Position numbers and translations under genes: made by a program. DNA of 64,000 nt, taken from contig NZ_CP019426.1 of the NCBI RefSeq assembly GCF_009834515.1, positions 2,159,501 through 2,223,500 on the forward strand, given 5' to 3'. The notes beneath the pieces are model-generated. The model saw nothing but the letters and a program-made list of their open reading frames with translations. It searched no databases and was not told the DNA's origin. Below are positions 8,101 through 16,645 of the stretch, piece after piece. The first letter of the stretch is position 1, and every line of letters begins with the position of its first letter. This stretch comes from Pseudomonas sp. R84 (GTDB lineage: Bacteria; Pseudomonadota; Gammaproteobacteria; Pseudomonadales; Pseudomonadaceae).

Positions 8101-9542
8101 CAGTGAGCTCCAACGACAGCGATCTGGGCAGCGGCTTCGGCTTCAGCCGGGTTCGAGGCGCGCACGGTGCGCCAGACGTTGTAAGCCATCAGGAACATGC
8201 CGCTGGCGAAGAAAGCACCGCCCAAGGCACGCACGATGTAACCCGGGTGGCTGGCTTGCAGTGCTTCAACGAACGAGTAGGTGAGGGTGCCGTCGTCGTT
8301 GATTGCACGCCACATCAGGCCCTGAGTGATGCCGTTGACCCACATCGAAGCGATATACAACACAGTGCCGATGGTCGCGAGCCAGAAGTGCGCGTTGATC
8401 AAGCCGACACTGTGCATCTGCGCACGGCCGAACAGACGCGGGATCATGTGGTAGATCGCGCCGATCGAGATCATCGCCACCCAGCCGAGAGCGCCGGCGT
8501 GTACATGGCCGATGGTCCAGTCGGTGTAGTGCGAGAGCGAGTTGACGGTCTTGATCGCCATCATCGGACCTTCGAAGGTCGACATGCCGTAGAACGCCAG
8601 GGATACCACGAGGAAACGCAGGATCGGGTCGGTGCGCAGCTTATGCCAGGCACCCGACAGGGTCATCATGCCGTTGATCATGCCGCCCCAGCTTGGCGCC
8701 AGGAGGATGATCGACATCGCCATGCCTAGCGATTGTGCCCAATCCGGCAGTGCGGTGTAGTGCAAGTGGTGCGGGCCGGCCCAGATGTACAGGGTGATCA
8801 GTGCCCAGAAGTGCACGATCGACAGGCGATAAGAGTAGATCGGACGCTCGGCCTGTTTCGGCACGAAGTAATACATCATCCCGAGGAAACCGGTGGTGAG
8901 GAAGAAGCCCACCGCGTTGTGGCCGTACCACCACTGGATCATCGCGTCGGTCGCGCCCGAGTAGGCAGAGTAGGACTTGAACAGGTTCACCGGCAGCGAC
9001 ATGTGGTTGACGATGTGCAGCATCGCGGTCACGACGATGAAGGCACCGTAGAACCAGTTACCCACGTAGATGTGCTTGGTTTTGCGCTTGGTGATGGTGC
9101 CGAAGAACACCAGACCGTAAGTGACCCAGACAATGGCCAGCAAAATGGCGATCGGCCATTCCAGTTCCGCGTATTCCTTGGTGGTGGTGTAACCCAGCGG
9201 CAAGGTAATGATCGCGCCGACAATCACCGCTTGCCAGCCCCAGAAGGTGAAGGCCGCGAGGCTGTCGGAAATCAGTCGCGTCTGGCAGGTTCGCTGCACG
9301 ACATAGTAGGAAGTGGCGAATAGTGCACAACCACCGAAGGCGAAAATCACCAGGTTTGTGTGCAACGGGCGCAGGCGTCCAAAGCTCGTCCACGGCAGAC
9401 CGAAGTTCAACTCCGGCCAGACCAGTTGCGAGGCGATGAAGACACCGAGCCCCATGCCAAGGATCCCCCAGACCACCGTCATGATGGCGAACTGGCGGAC
9501 TACCTTATAGTTATAAGCAGTCGGACTGATTGCTGTGCTCAT
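8100..9542 (-). CDS. ccoN1: cbb3 oxidase catalytic subunit CcoN1
   Basis: A 480-aa, roughly 12-helix heme-copper oxidase subunit I. Its sequence has the CcoN landmarks [25 protein letters not shown] and [14 protein letters not shown], with the His ligands of the hemes and CuB. It reduces oxygen with high affinity in the inner membrane. The ATG at 9542 begins [17 protein letters not shown]. It is first in the N1-O1-Q1-P1 operon. An imperfect Anr-like site lies about 85 bp upstream. Confidence 0.97.
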   Translation of the reverse strand: MSTAISPTAYNYKVVRQFAIMTVVWGILGMGLGVFIASQLVWPELNFGLPWTSFGRLRPLHTNLVIFAFGGCALFATSYYVVQRTCQTRLISDSLAAFTFWGWQAVIVGAIITLPLGYTTTKEYAELEWPIAILLAIVWVTYGLVFFGTITKRKTKHIYVGNWFYGAFIVVTAMLHIVNHMSLPVNLFKSYSAYSGATDAMIQWWYGHNAVGFFLTTGFLGMMYYFVPKQAERPIYSYRLSIVHFWALITLYIWAGPHHLHYTALPDWAQSLGMAMSIILLAPSWGGMINGMMTLSGAWHKLRTDPILRFLVVSLAFYGMSTFEGPMMAIKTVNSLSHYTDWTIGHVHAGALGWVAMISIGAIYHMIPRLFGRAQMHSVGLINAHFWLATIGTVLYIASMWVNGITQGLMWRAINDDGTLTYSFVEALQASHPGYIVRALGGAFFASGMFLMAYNVWRTVRASNPAEAEAAAQIAVVGAH

Positions 9543-10024
9543 TCTAAGGTTCCACGGTTTGGGTGTTTTATTAGGATTAAAATCGGCCGCAAGTATGCAG
9601 AGAGCAGGGGGTCATTGCAACGCGCCATGACCTGGGTCAATGCTTTCCAACGCTGATTCTGCGGCCTTTCCATGCGCCGCGTAAGGACAAAATCGGCCTC
9701 GGACAAAATGTCGCAGCGGACGAAAAAAGCGAGGGGTTCAGGTCGCTTGTAACGGGGTGTGTTCAAACGCTCGGTTCGGGTGACGGATGGCAAATGGCAC
9801 GACAGCCGGTATCTACCGGCGTTTGCGGCCACATCAGTCAGCCGGTTCGCGGAACACAGCAGTCAGCGTTGACCTGGAACCGGCACAAGCCAGTCCGCAT
9901 CGAGCAAGCGTAGACCCGAATCCGGGGAACCGAAAGGAGAGGGTGTGAAGGGGTGCGACAATGCGTCGCAAAGGGGCTGGATGCTGCCGCACCGAGAATG
10001 GTGCGGCAGATGTGTACGCAATAC
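9543..10024. other. Intergenic region between ccoP2 and ccoN1
   Basis: I see no supported gene in these 482 bp. It contains the ccoN1 leader and Anr-like site, and near the ccoP2 end a GC-rich hairpin (arms 9984-9993 and 10000-10009, CTGCCGCACC / GGTGCGGCAG, 6-nt loop). The hairpin may end the cco2 transcript but lacks a clear T-run on the minus strand. Confidence 0.5.
9627..9640 (-). promoter_or_regulatory. Imperfect Anr/FNR-like site upstream of ccoN1
   Basis: On the minus strand the site reads TTGAC-CCAG-GTCAT, seven of ten matches to TTGAT-N4-ATCAA. Spacing to the ATG (85 bp) is suitable for a class II activator site. The weaker match fits the largely constitutive expression of cco1 known in P. 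aeruginosa. Confidence 0.4.
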
Positions 10025-10978
10025 TTACTTTTTCTTGTCTTCAGTAATCAGTTTTTCTGTATTCAATCCGTGCGACAGGCTGTACACATAAGCGGCCAGC
10101 AATTGCACTTTATCGTTACCCAGCAGTTCGTTCTGCGCCGGCATATGGCCCTGACGACCGTGGCGAATGGTCTGCTCGAGTTGAGTCAGGCTGGTGCCAT
10201 AGATAAACCCGGCCGGGTGCGTCAGATTCGGCGCGCCCATGGCTTCAGTGCCGTGACCGGTTGCCCCATGACAGGCCACGCAAGTGGTGCTAAATGCCTG
10301 CTGCCCCGCTTGCAGATCAGCCTTGCTGTCGGCGGGCAGCGGCAGGCCGGCGAGTTCGTGACGCACATAGGCGGCCACGTTCTTCACCCCGGCTTCGCCC
10401 AAAACTTCGCCCCAGGCCGGCATCGCCGCCATCCGGCCACCCATGATGGTGGTTTTGATGGTGTCGGCGTCGCCGCCCCAGCGCCAGTCGCTGTCGGCAA
10501 GGTTAGGGAAACCGAACGCGCCTTTGGCATCGGAACCGTGGCACACCGAGCAATTGGAAGCGAACAAGCGGCCACCCATTTTCAGCGCCTGCGGGTCCTT
10601 CGCCACTTCTTCCAGCGGCATGGCGGCGAACTTGGCGAAGATCGGGCCGAACCTGGCGTCAGCCTTGTTCATCTCCTTTTCCCACTCGTGCACGCCGGTC
10701 CAGCCATCCTCGTAACCCGGCAGGATGCCTTTCCAGTTGCCCAGGCCCGGATAAAGGATCAAATAGCCCACGGAAAACACCAGGGTGCCGGCGAACAGCA
10801 TGAACCACCACTGCGGCAGCGGGTTGTCGTACTCCTCGATGCCGTCGAAGCTGTGGCCCATGGTCTGGTCGACGCTGCCCTTGGTTTCGCCCCGGCGGGT
10901 GCCGATCAGCAGCCACGTCAGGCCGATCAGGCTGCCGATGGTTAGTACGCAGATCCACGTACTCCAGAAGGTGGTCAT
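10025..10978 (-). CDS. ccoP2: cbb3 oxidase diheme cytochrome c subunit CcoP2
   Basis: A 317-aa paralogue of CcoP1 with two N-terminal helices and heme motifs CSVCH (143-147) and CVACH (233-237). Compared with CcoP1 it lacks about 14 residues in the linker before the first heme domain ([13 protein letters not shown]). It ends the N2-O2-Q2-P2 operon, whose upstream Anr site is much better than that of cco1, so this set is probably the one induced when oxygen falls. Confidence 0.96.
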   Translation of the reverse strand: MTTFWSTWICVLTIGSLIGLTWLLIGTRRGETKGSVDQTMGHSFDGIEEYDNPLPQWWFMLFAGTLVFSVGYLILYPGLGNWKGILPGYEDGWTGVHEWEKEMNKADARFGPIFAKFAAMPLEEVAKDPQALKMGGRLFASNCSVCHGSDAKGAFGFPNLADSDWRWGGDADTIKTTIMGGRMAAMPAWGEVLGEAGVKNVAAYVRHELAGLPLPADSKADLQAGQQAFSTTCVACHGATGHGTEAMGAPNLTHPAGFIYGTSLTQLEQTIRHGRQGHMPAQNELLGNDKVQLLAAYVYSLSHGLNTEKLITEDKKK

Positions 10979-11190
10979 GGCCGGGTACTCCTTGGTTCAG
11001 GTGCTTGGGTTGTTTCAAATGCTGGGGTAGTTTCGGGTTGTGGCTCGTCGGCGAACGGCAGCAGACGTGCTTCAGCGAACTCTGGGGTGCGCTTGCGGTT
11101 GAACACCCACAAGGTCAAGCCGACGAACGCTACAAACACGACAACGGTGCCTAAACCACGGATCAGCCCTGCGCTCATATCAAAGACCAT
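10975..11190 (-). CDS. ccoQ2: CcoQ2 small cbb3 oxidase subunit
   Basis: A 71-aa single-span protein starting [22 protein letters not shown]. The open frame runs further upstream inside ccoO2, but the ATG at 11190 has a good ribosome-binding site (GAGGTGAG) right at the ccoO2 stop; a second ATG at 11178 is possible. It overlaps the ccoP2 start by four bases. The C-terminal tail is longer and richer in Pro/Thr than in CcoQ1. Confidence 0.9.
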   Translation of the reverse strand: MVFDMSAGLIRGLGTVVVFVAFVGLTLWVFNRKRTPEFAEARLLPFADEPQPETTPAFETTQAPEPRSTRP

Positions 11191-11195
11191 CGTGC

Positions 11196-11804
11196 TCACC
11201 TCTTGCTCTTGATCGCAGTGCCGAGCACTTGCAGGTAAGAAACGAGGGCGTCCATTTCGGTCTTGCCCTTGAGGCTGGCCACCGCGCCGCTGATGTCGTC
11301 GTCGGTGTACGGCACGCCGAGGGTGCGCATGGTCTTGAGCTTGGTTTCGGTGTGGCTGCTGTCGACCGCTTGCGTGACCAGCCACGGGTAGGCCGGCATT
11401 TTCGATTCCGGTACGACGTTGCGCGGGTTGTACAAGTGCGCGCGGTGCCAGTCATCCGAGTAGCGGGCACCGACCCGGGCCAGATCCGGACCGGTACGTT
11501 TCGACCCCCACAGGAACGGGTGATCCCAAACGCTTTCGCCCGCTACCGAGTAGTGCCCGTAGCGTTCGGTTTCGGCGCGGAACGGCCGGATCATCTGCGA
11601 GTGGCAACCGACGCAGCCTTCGCGGATATAGATGTCGCGGCCTTCCAGTTGCAGCGCGGTGTAGGGTTTCATGCCTTCCACCGGTTTGTTGGTGACGTCC
11701 TGGAAGAACAGCGGGACGATCTGGGTCAGGCCGCCGATGCTCACGGCGAACACCATGAGCAACATCAACAGGCCGACGTTCTTTTCAATCGTTTCGTGTT
11801 TCAT
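11196..11804 (-). CDS. ccoO2: cbb3 oxidase monoheme cytochrome c subunit CcoO2
   Basis: A 202-aa paralogue of CcoO1 with one N-terminal helix and a single heme motif ([12 protein letters not shown]). The two CcoO proteins differ mainly around residues 120-160, where this copy has [17 protein letters not shown]. It follows ccoN2 after ten bases. Confidence 0.96.
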   Translation of the reverse strand: MKHETIEKNVGLLMLLMVFAVSIGGLTQIVPLFFQDVTNKPVEGMKPYTALQLEGRDIYIREGCVGCHSQMIRPFRAETERYGHYSVAGESVWDHPFLWGSKRTGPDLARVGARYSDDWHRAHLYNPRNVVPESKMPAYPWLVTQAVDSSHTETKLKTMRTLGVPYTDDDISGAVASLKGKTEMDALVSYLQVLGTAIKSKR

Positions 11805-11814
11805 GGCGGACTCC

Positions 11815-13239
11815 TCAGGCCATCTGCGCGGCAGCGACGACGTCAGCAGGCTGCGAGGCCCGCACGGTGCGCCAGGTGTTGTAAGCCATCAGGAACATGC
11901 CGCTGAGGAAGATCGCCCCACCAATCAGCCGCACGACGAAGCCAGGGTGGCTGGCCACCAGGGTTTCGACGAAGGAGTAGGTCAGCGTGCCGTCCTCGTT
12001 GACTGCGCGCCACATCAGGCCCTGAGCGATACCGTTGACCCACATCGACGCGATGTAGAGCACGGTGCCGATGGTCGCGAGCCAGAAGTGCGCGTTGATC
12101 AGGCCGACGCTGTGCATCTGTGCTTTGCCGAAGATTTTCGGGATCATGTGGTACAGCGCGCCGATGGAAATCATCGCCACCCAACCGAGGGCGCCGGCGT
12201 GTACGTGGCCGATGGTCCAGTCGGTGTAGTGGGAGAGGGCGTTGACGGTTTTGATCGCCATCATCGGACCTTCGAAAGTCGACATGCCGTAGAACGCCAG
12301 CGAGACCACAAGGAAGCGCAGGATCGGGTCGCTGCGCAACTTATGCCAGGCGCCCGAGAGGGTCATCATGCCGTTGATCATGCCGCCCCAGCTCGGCGCC
12401 AGCAGAATCAGCGACATCACCATCCCCAGCGACTGCGCCCAGTCCGGCAGCGCGGTGTAGTGCAAGTGGTGCGGGCCGGCCCAGATGTACAGGGTGATGA
12501 GTGCCCAGAAGTGCACGATCGACAGGCGATACGAATACACCGGACGCTCGGCCTGTTTCGGCACGAAGTAGTACATCATCCCGAGGAAACCGGCGGTGAG
12601 GAAAAAGCCTACGGCGTTGTGGCCGTACCACCATTGCACCATCGCGTCGGTTGCACCGGCGTACACCGAGTACGACTTGGTGAAACTCACCGGCAACTCA
12701 AGGTTGTTGACGATGTGCAGAATCGCCACGGTGATGATGAACGCGCCGAAGAACCAGTTGCCCACATAGATGTGCTTGGTCTTGCGCTGCATGATCGTGC
12801 CGAAGAATACGATGGCGTAGGCGACCCAGACGATGGTAATCAGGATGTCGATCGGCCATTCCAGTTCGGCGTATTCCTTGGAACTGGTGTAACCCAGCGG
12901 CAAGCTGATCGCCGCCAACAGGATCACCAACTGCCAGCCCCAGAAGCAGAACGCGGCGATTTTTGGTGCAAACAATTGGGTCCGGCAGGTGCGTTGCACC
13001 GAGTAAAACGAACTGGCGAACAGCGCACAGCCACCGAAGGCGAAGATCACCGCGTTGGTGTGCAGCGGGCGCAGACGGCCGAAACTGGTCCAGGGCAAAT
13101 TGAAGTTGAGTTCGGGCCAGACCAATTGGGCCGCGAGAAAAACCCCGAGCCCCATGCCGACGATGCCCCACACCACCGTCATAATGGCGAATTGGCGGAC
13201 CACCTTGTAGTTGTAGGCGGTACTGATAGAAGTGTTCAT
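11815..13239 (-). CDS. ccoN2: cbb3 oxidase catalytic subunit CcoN2
   Basis: A 474-aa heme-copper oxidase subunit I with the same landmarks as CcoN1 ([39 protein letters not shown]). I chose the ATG at 13239 ([16 protein letters not shown]), which aligns with CcoN1, over an upstream start at 13284. It is transcribed divergently from the alpha/beta hydrolase gene. A near-perfect Anr box lies about 121 bp upstream of the start, inside the hydrolase coding sequence. Confidence 0.97.
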   Translation of the reverse strand: MNTSISTAYNYKVVRQFAIMTVVWGIVGMGLGVFLAAQLVWPELNFNLPWTSFGRLRPLHTNAVIFAFGGCALFASSFYSVQRTCRTQLFAPKIAAFCFWGWQLVILLAAISLPLGYTSSKEYAELEWPIDILITIVWVAYAIVFFGTIMQRKTKHIYVGNWFFGAFIITVAILHIVNNLELPVSFTKSYSVYAGATDAMVQWWYGHNAVGFFLTAGFLGMMYYFVPKQAERPVYSYRLSIVHFWALITLYIWAGPHHLHYTALPDWAQSLGMVMSLILLAPSWGGMINGMMTLSGAWHKLRSDPILRFLVVSLAFYGMSTFEGPMMAIKTVNALSHYTDWTIGHVHAGALGWVAMISIGALYHMIPKIFGKAQMHSVGLINAHFWLATIGTVLYIASMWVNGIAQGLMWRAVNEDGTLTYSFVETLVASHPGFVVRLIGGAIFLSGMFLMAYNTWRTVRASQPADVVAAAQMA

Positions 13240-13334
13240 GGTTCCCCATCCACGGTTCAGCCGAAGTGAGCGCGCGCAAAACACGCGGCGAATCCTTCGT
13301 CTGGAGTTATAGGCAGACTAAAAGCGAGGCAAGC

Positions 13335-14015
13335 ATGGACAAACAGCACAAGGCCAGTATTGACGGGGATCAATGGGCGCAGTGCGTGCGTGATCATGGG
13401 TGGCTTTGGGATGCCGCCAGTGGTAAGGCTGCGGCGACGTTGATCCTTGCTCACGGTGCTGGTGCGCCGATGGACAGTGACTGGATGAATGACATGGCTG
13501 GGCGCCTTGCTGCACTGGGTGTGAACGTGTTGCGGTTTGAGTTTGCGTATATGGCGCAGCGGCGGGTGGATGGGGTTAAACGGCCGCCGAATCCTGCTGG
13601 GAAATTGCAGGAATGCTGGCGTGAGGTGTATGCCGAGGTGCGGCGTCATGTCGCTGGGGTTTTGGCCGTTGGCGGGAAGTCTATGGGTGGGCGGATGGCG
13701 AGTCTGCTTGCTGATGAGTTGGGGGCTGACGCGTTGGTGTGTCTGGGGTATCCGTTTTATGCGGTGGGGAAGCCGGAGAAACCGCGGGTTGAGCATTTGG
13801 CTTCTTTGCAGACTCGGACGTTGATTGTGCAGGGGGAGCGGGATGCGTTGGGCAATCGTGAGGCTGTCGAGGCTTACACTTTGTCACCGAGTATTGAGGT
13901 GGCGTGGCTAGTGACCGGGGATCATGACCTCAAGCCATTAAAGGTTTCCGGGTTTACCCATGAACAGCATTTGGCTGCCGCTGCGCAGAAAGTATCCGAA
14001 TTTCTCAAGGGTTAA
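13335..14015 (+). CDS. Alpha/beta hydrolase family protein (KANL3/Tex30-like)
   Basis: A 226-aa protein starting MDKQHKASIDGDQWAQC. Alpha/beta hydrolase features are visible: LAHGAGAPMDSDWM near the oxyanion loop, the nucleophile elbow GKSMGGRM, an acid in QGERDALG and a His in GDHDLKPL. No signal peptide is present, so it is cytoplasmic. Substrate is unknown. The first coding codons overlap a strong Anr-like site that probably serves the divergent ccoN2, so an N-terminal codon constraint may exist here. Confidence 0.85.
   Translation: MDKQHKASIDGDQWAQCVRDHGWLWDAASGKAAATLILAHGAGAPMDSDWMNDMAGRLAALGVNVLRFEFAYMAQRRVDGVKRPPNPAGKLQECWREVYAEVRRHVAGVLAVGGKSMGGRMASLLADELGADALVCLGYPFYAVGKPEKPRVEHLASLQTRTLIVQGERDALGNREAVEAYTLSPSIEVAWLVTGDHDLKPLKVSGFTHEQHLAAAAQKVSEFLKG
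13360..13373 (-). promoter_or_regulatory. Near-perfect Anr/FNR box for ccoN2
   Basis: The site reads TTGAC-GGGG-ATCAA on the plus strand, nine of ten matches to TTGAT-N4-ATCAA, and is nearly symmetric. It lies within codons 9-13 of the divergent hydrolase gene and 121 bp before the ccoN2 ATG. In P. aeruginosa the cco2 operon is Anr-activated, which fits this being the ccoN2 site. Confidence 0.6.
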
Positions 14016-14045
14016 CCGAGATCCCGAACCGCATAAAGATCGGCT

Positions 14046-14645
14046 CCCTTTCCCCCTCGCCCCCTTGGGGGAGAGGGCTGGGGTGAGGGGGTAGATCTTG
14101 AACGCGACACATTTTTCAATCTGAGTACATATCCGTTGCTGCGGTAACGGCCGCTCAGGGTTCCGCCCTTACGGCGGGTTACTTTTTACAAACGCCTAAA
14201 AAGTAACCAAAAACGCTTGCTCCTACGTACGGCCCGCTCGCTGGGGCTCGGGGTTCCTTCGCTGCGGGATCGATCCGGGCGCAGCGTCTCCGGTTTGCTT
14301 CGCTGCACCTCCTCTCGCTGTGTTTGGCTGCGCCAAACGGTCGCTGCGCTCCCACGCCAGGATCAATCCCTCCACTCAGCCTTCCGACGTCGCCCGTGGA
14401 TCAAGATCAAGAGCAGGCGAGCTGACACTCGGCCTATTGAGTGGTGAAGAGCGGATGTTCGGCTTTAGTGTTGTGGTGGATTTTCCCCTCACCCCAGCCC
14501 TCTCCCGGAGGGAGAGGGAGAGGGAGCTGATTTTTGAGCTTTTCAGAATCTGAGTTCAACTCGGTATCGCACGTCGGCGTATCTCTTCCATTCCACGCGG
14601 TCAGTCCCCTCTCCCTCTGGGAGAGGGTTAGGGTGAGGGGCGATT
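14046..14645. repeat. Composite intergenic repeat, copy 1 (with embedded palindromes)
   Basis: About 515 bp (14129-14645) match 58319-58830 almost end to end. The left part (14129-14452) gives a spurious RSGRSVSGLLRCTSSRC-type ORF like DUF1534 repeat ORFs of Pseudomonas. The right part carries two GGGTGAGGGG-type palindromes at about 14487-14523 and 14609-14641. One more palindrome lies at 14050-14092. ORFs inside it look like repeat artefacts, so none is annotated as a gene. Confidence 0.75.
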
Positions 14646-14819
14646 TCGCTGACACAATAAAAAACTGGAAGCGCTCTCTGTCCAGCATTTCCTGTGTGTA
14701 AACATGATTTTGTGAACGCGTTTAAAGTACACGAACCGTTACGCCATCAGGCCTACAACACCTTGCGCCGTTACCTACGCGTACGCCAGAATCCGCCGGC
14801 TTACGCGGCTATAGGCCGG

Positions 14820-15068
14820 GCTATATCGTTTGCCTGTCACTGCAAATCAGTGATCGGGTTTGGTAGCCCGCTTTAAATTGTCGTTGTTGCGACACCGTCG
14901 ATGCCGTCTCCTTTTTTGAGATATGGCTTTGTATGGTGGGCATGCGTGGGGCTCCTCTGTGAGCGCCGGGTTACCCAATTTGACCGGTCTACCAACCCGC
15001 GCATGGCCGCCACCCGCCGTTTGGTAGCGAGGGTGATGGCTCCCTTTTTTCAAATTGGAGCTTTATCT
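14820..15068 (+). ncRNA. Putative structured leader RNA (C4-antisense-like) of the DUF6124 gene
   Basis: A hairpin with stem CGGG/CCCG and loop TTTGGTAG lies at 14855-14870. A second stem, CACCC (15011-15015) / GGGTG (15031-15035), shows the same TTTGGTAG in its loop (15020-15027). Between them CTACCAA (14989-14995) can pair with either loop. CCAATTTG (14975-14982) is fully complementary to CAAATTGG (15051-15058), which overlaps the GGAG ribosome-binding site of the next gene. This two-box arrangement resembles C4-type antisense control; the comparison is inference. Confidence 0.45.
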
Positions 15069-15434
15069 ATGTTCAAAATCACACCAAACCCACCAGTCAC
15101 CGATCCAGTCCCCCACGACCCCTCACTTGATCCGCAAAAGGTCAAAGAAGCGACTGATCGCGCCCTCGACTACTACCTCAGACCCGAAGCCCTGGGGGCT
15201 CCACCAAGCTCGCCAAAATTTCGCCCGGTCTATCTCGTCGACCCCACGCTGGATGACGAAACCCTGCTGGTCGAGGCGAGCGAGTCGCTTTCATACGCCC
15301 ATGCCATGGCCGGTAACATCGCCAACTCAATCGGCGGCCCAGAGCGCAAACCGCTGCTGGCGCTGCAACAGGTGATCATGCTCAACGAACTGTTGGTCAA
15401 TCGACTGCTGGATAAGCTGAAGTTGCCTCAGTAA
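15069..15434 (+). CDS. DUF6124 family protein
   Basis: A 121-aa acidic cytoplasmic protein starting MFKITPNPPVTDPVPHDPSLDPQK. It matches from memory a small Pseudomonas family with an N-terminal MxKxTPNPP motif, a middle DETLLVEASESLSYAHAMA helix and a C-terminal LLALQQVIMLNELLVNRLLD helix. Many copies occur per genome; function is unknown. The ATG at 15069 has GGAG eight bases upstream; a longer frame to 14901 exists but reads through the structured leader. Confidence 0.85.
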   Translation: MFKITPNPPVTDPVPHDPSLDPQKVKEATDRALDYYLRPEALGAPPSSPKFRPVYLVDPTLDDETLLVEASESLSYAHAMAGNIANSIGGPERKPLLALQQVIMLNELLVNRLLDKLKLPQ

Positions 15435-15450
15435 TTTCGCTGGCTGTTAT

Positions 15451-15625
15451 GGCCTCATCGCGAGCAGGCTCACTCCTACAGGGGATTGTCGTCGGACACA
15501 AATCTGTGATCCCACTACGTTCCAAAGTGGGAGCGAGCCCTGCTCGCGAAGGTGGTCTGCCAAGCACTATCAATTTCAGACACGCAATAAAAAAACCGGA
15601 AGCTTTCGCTGCCCGGTTTTGCAGG
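15451..15625. repeat. REP pair plus hairpin terminator, direct-repeat copy 1
   Basis: Two inverted REP arms (CGCGAGCAGGCTCACTCC near 15459 and GGGAGCGAGCCCTGCTCGCG near 15530) are followed by a terminator hairpin (ACCGG...CCGGT, about 15591-15618). The whole block repeats as a diverged direct copy at 16461-16632. The terminator suits the DUF6124 gene. Confidence 0.75.
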
Positions 15626-15727
15626 ATCAAAGGATCGCAGCCTGCAACAGCCCTTACAGATCATCGGCATGGACGGTGCGCAGGTAGCGATCTTTCGCTT
15701 GTTGCCGGTCTCGATTAGCTCTTTGAG

Positions 15728-16147
15728 TCACAAATCATCCAGATCGGGAAAGATAATCCTGCCTAATGCCCAGGGTTCAACGATTTCACAATGCACGGTG
15801 CGCAAAAATGACCCCCACTCGCTTCGGTTATGGGCATCCGGGCCGGTGATTGTCAGTAGCAAGTACTCATCCCGAAAAGCGTCATAGGCATAAATCAGCC
15901 AAAAGTCATTGTCAGCATCATTAACCAATGCTGTCCGGTAATACTGACGATTGATTTTTGCCCATCGAGCCTGCAGTGCCTGTGTACTGGCAAGGTGGAT
16001 ATGGTGCATGTCGCTCAGATCGAGTCGTTCATCCCGCCCGAAAATGGCAGGTAATTCATCGCAGATTTTGTAGTTGTAGAAGTGTGCAGCAAAGTTTTGC
16101 CAGTTATTGATTCGTTCAAAAAGTGCAGAAATTTTGATGGCTGGCAT
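15728..16147 (-). CDS. YafO-like mRNA interferase toxin
   Basis: A 139-aa protein that resembles YafO toxins by eye: an N-terminal helix region, FAAHFYNYKICDELPAIFGRDERLD, then HHIHLA, and a late YDAFRDEYLLLTITGPDAH strand region. YafO family toxins bind ribosomes and cleave mRNA. It starts six bases after the stop of a small upstream gene, the usual antitoxin-toxin order. Similarity is weak enough that an HMM check would be needed to fix the family. Confidence 0.6.
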   Translation of the reverse strand: MPAIKISALFERINNWQNFAAHFYNYKICDELPAIFGRDERLDLSDMHHIHLASTQALQARWAKINRQYYRTALVNDADNDFWLIYAYDAFRDEYLLLTITGPDAHNRSEWGSFLRTVHCEIVEPWALGRIIFPDLDDL

Positions 16148-16153
16148 CCAGGC

Positions 16154-16300
16154 CTACTTTGTAATAGGTAGCCTGCCAGTGATCACAAATTTATCGAACA
16201 CTTTCTGCCCATCACGCGCGGCTTGCCGAACATCAAGGAATGTCAGTTCTTCACGAACTTCCTTTTTGCTGGGTTTGTCGGTTTTTCGGGTGGTGGCCAT
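16154..16300 (-). CDS. Small partner of the YafO-like toxin, candidate antitoxin
   Basis: A 48-aa basic protein starting MATTRKTDKPSKKEVREELTFLD. A strong GGAGG lies just before the ATG at 16300, so I prefer this start to the ATG at 16327. It is much shorter than the YafN antitoxin normally paired with YafO and shows no Phd/YefM motif. By position it is the antitoxin; its type is not recognised. Confidence 0.55.
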   Translation of the reverse strand: MATTRKTDKPSKKEVREELTFLDVRQAARDGQKVFDKFVITGRLPITK

Positions 16301-16327
16301 CGGAGCCTCCGAAGGATGTGTATTCAT

Positions 16328-16645
16328 GCTGACCAGCTTATGTGAATAAGTTTTGACCGGCAAACAATAGAACCTGGCCTTAACGAGCACCAGTCGGCTC
16401 ATTCTGGGCTCGTTGTAGGCAGTGTCTGCATTGCTTGAGTGAGATCTTCGCCGGCAGAGAAGGCCTCTTCGCGAGCAAGCTCGCTCCCACAGGAGATTGT
16501 CGTCGGACACAAAACTGTGGTCCCAAGCAGTTCCAATGTGGGAGCGAGCTTGCTCGCGAAAGCGGTCTGCCACCATCACTTTCAGACAAGCAACAAAAAA
16601 CCCGGAAGCTCTCGCTCTCCGGGTTTTTTGTTATCGCCAGTTCAA
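16328..16645. repeat. REP pair plus terminator, direct-repeat copy 2, downstream of aer
   Basis: Inverted REP arms near 16468-16491 and 16537-16560 (CGCGAGCAAGCTCGCTCC and its complement) are followed by a strong terminator, AAAAAACCCGGA (16595-16606) / TCCGGGTTTTTT (16618-16629), which ends aer on the minus strand. The block at 16461-16632 repeats 15451-15625, so the two copies flank the YafO-like pair. No gene is seen here. Confidence 0.8.

Noticed and set aside
9539..9832. 97-codon minus-strand ORF upstream of ccoN1
   Set aside because: It overlaps the ccoN1 promoter and Anr-like site, has no ribosome-binding site or recognisable protein features.
14217..14447. ORF with RSGRSVSGLLRCTSSRC text, also at 58325-58637
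   Set aside because: It lies inside the composite repeat and recurs with frame changes; this DUF1534-like text is a repeat artefact.
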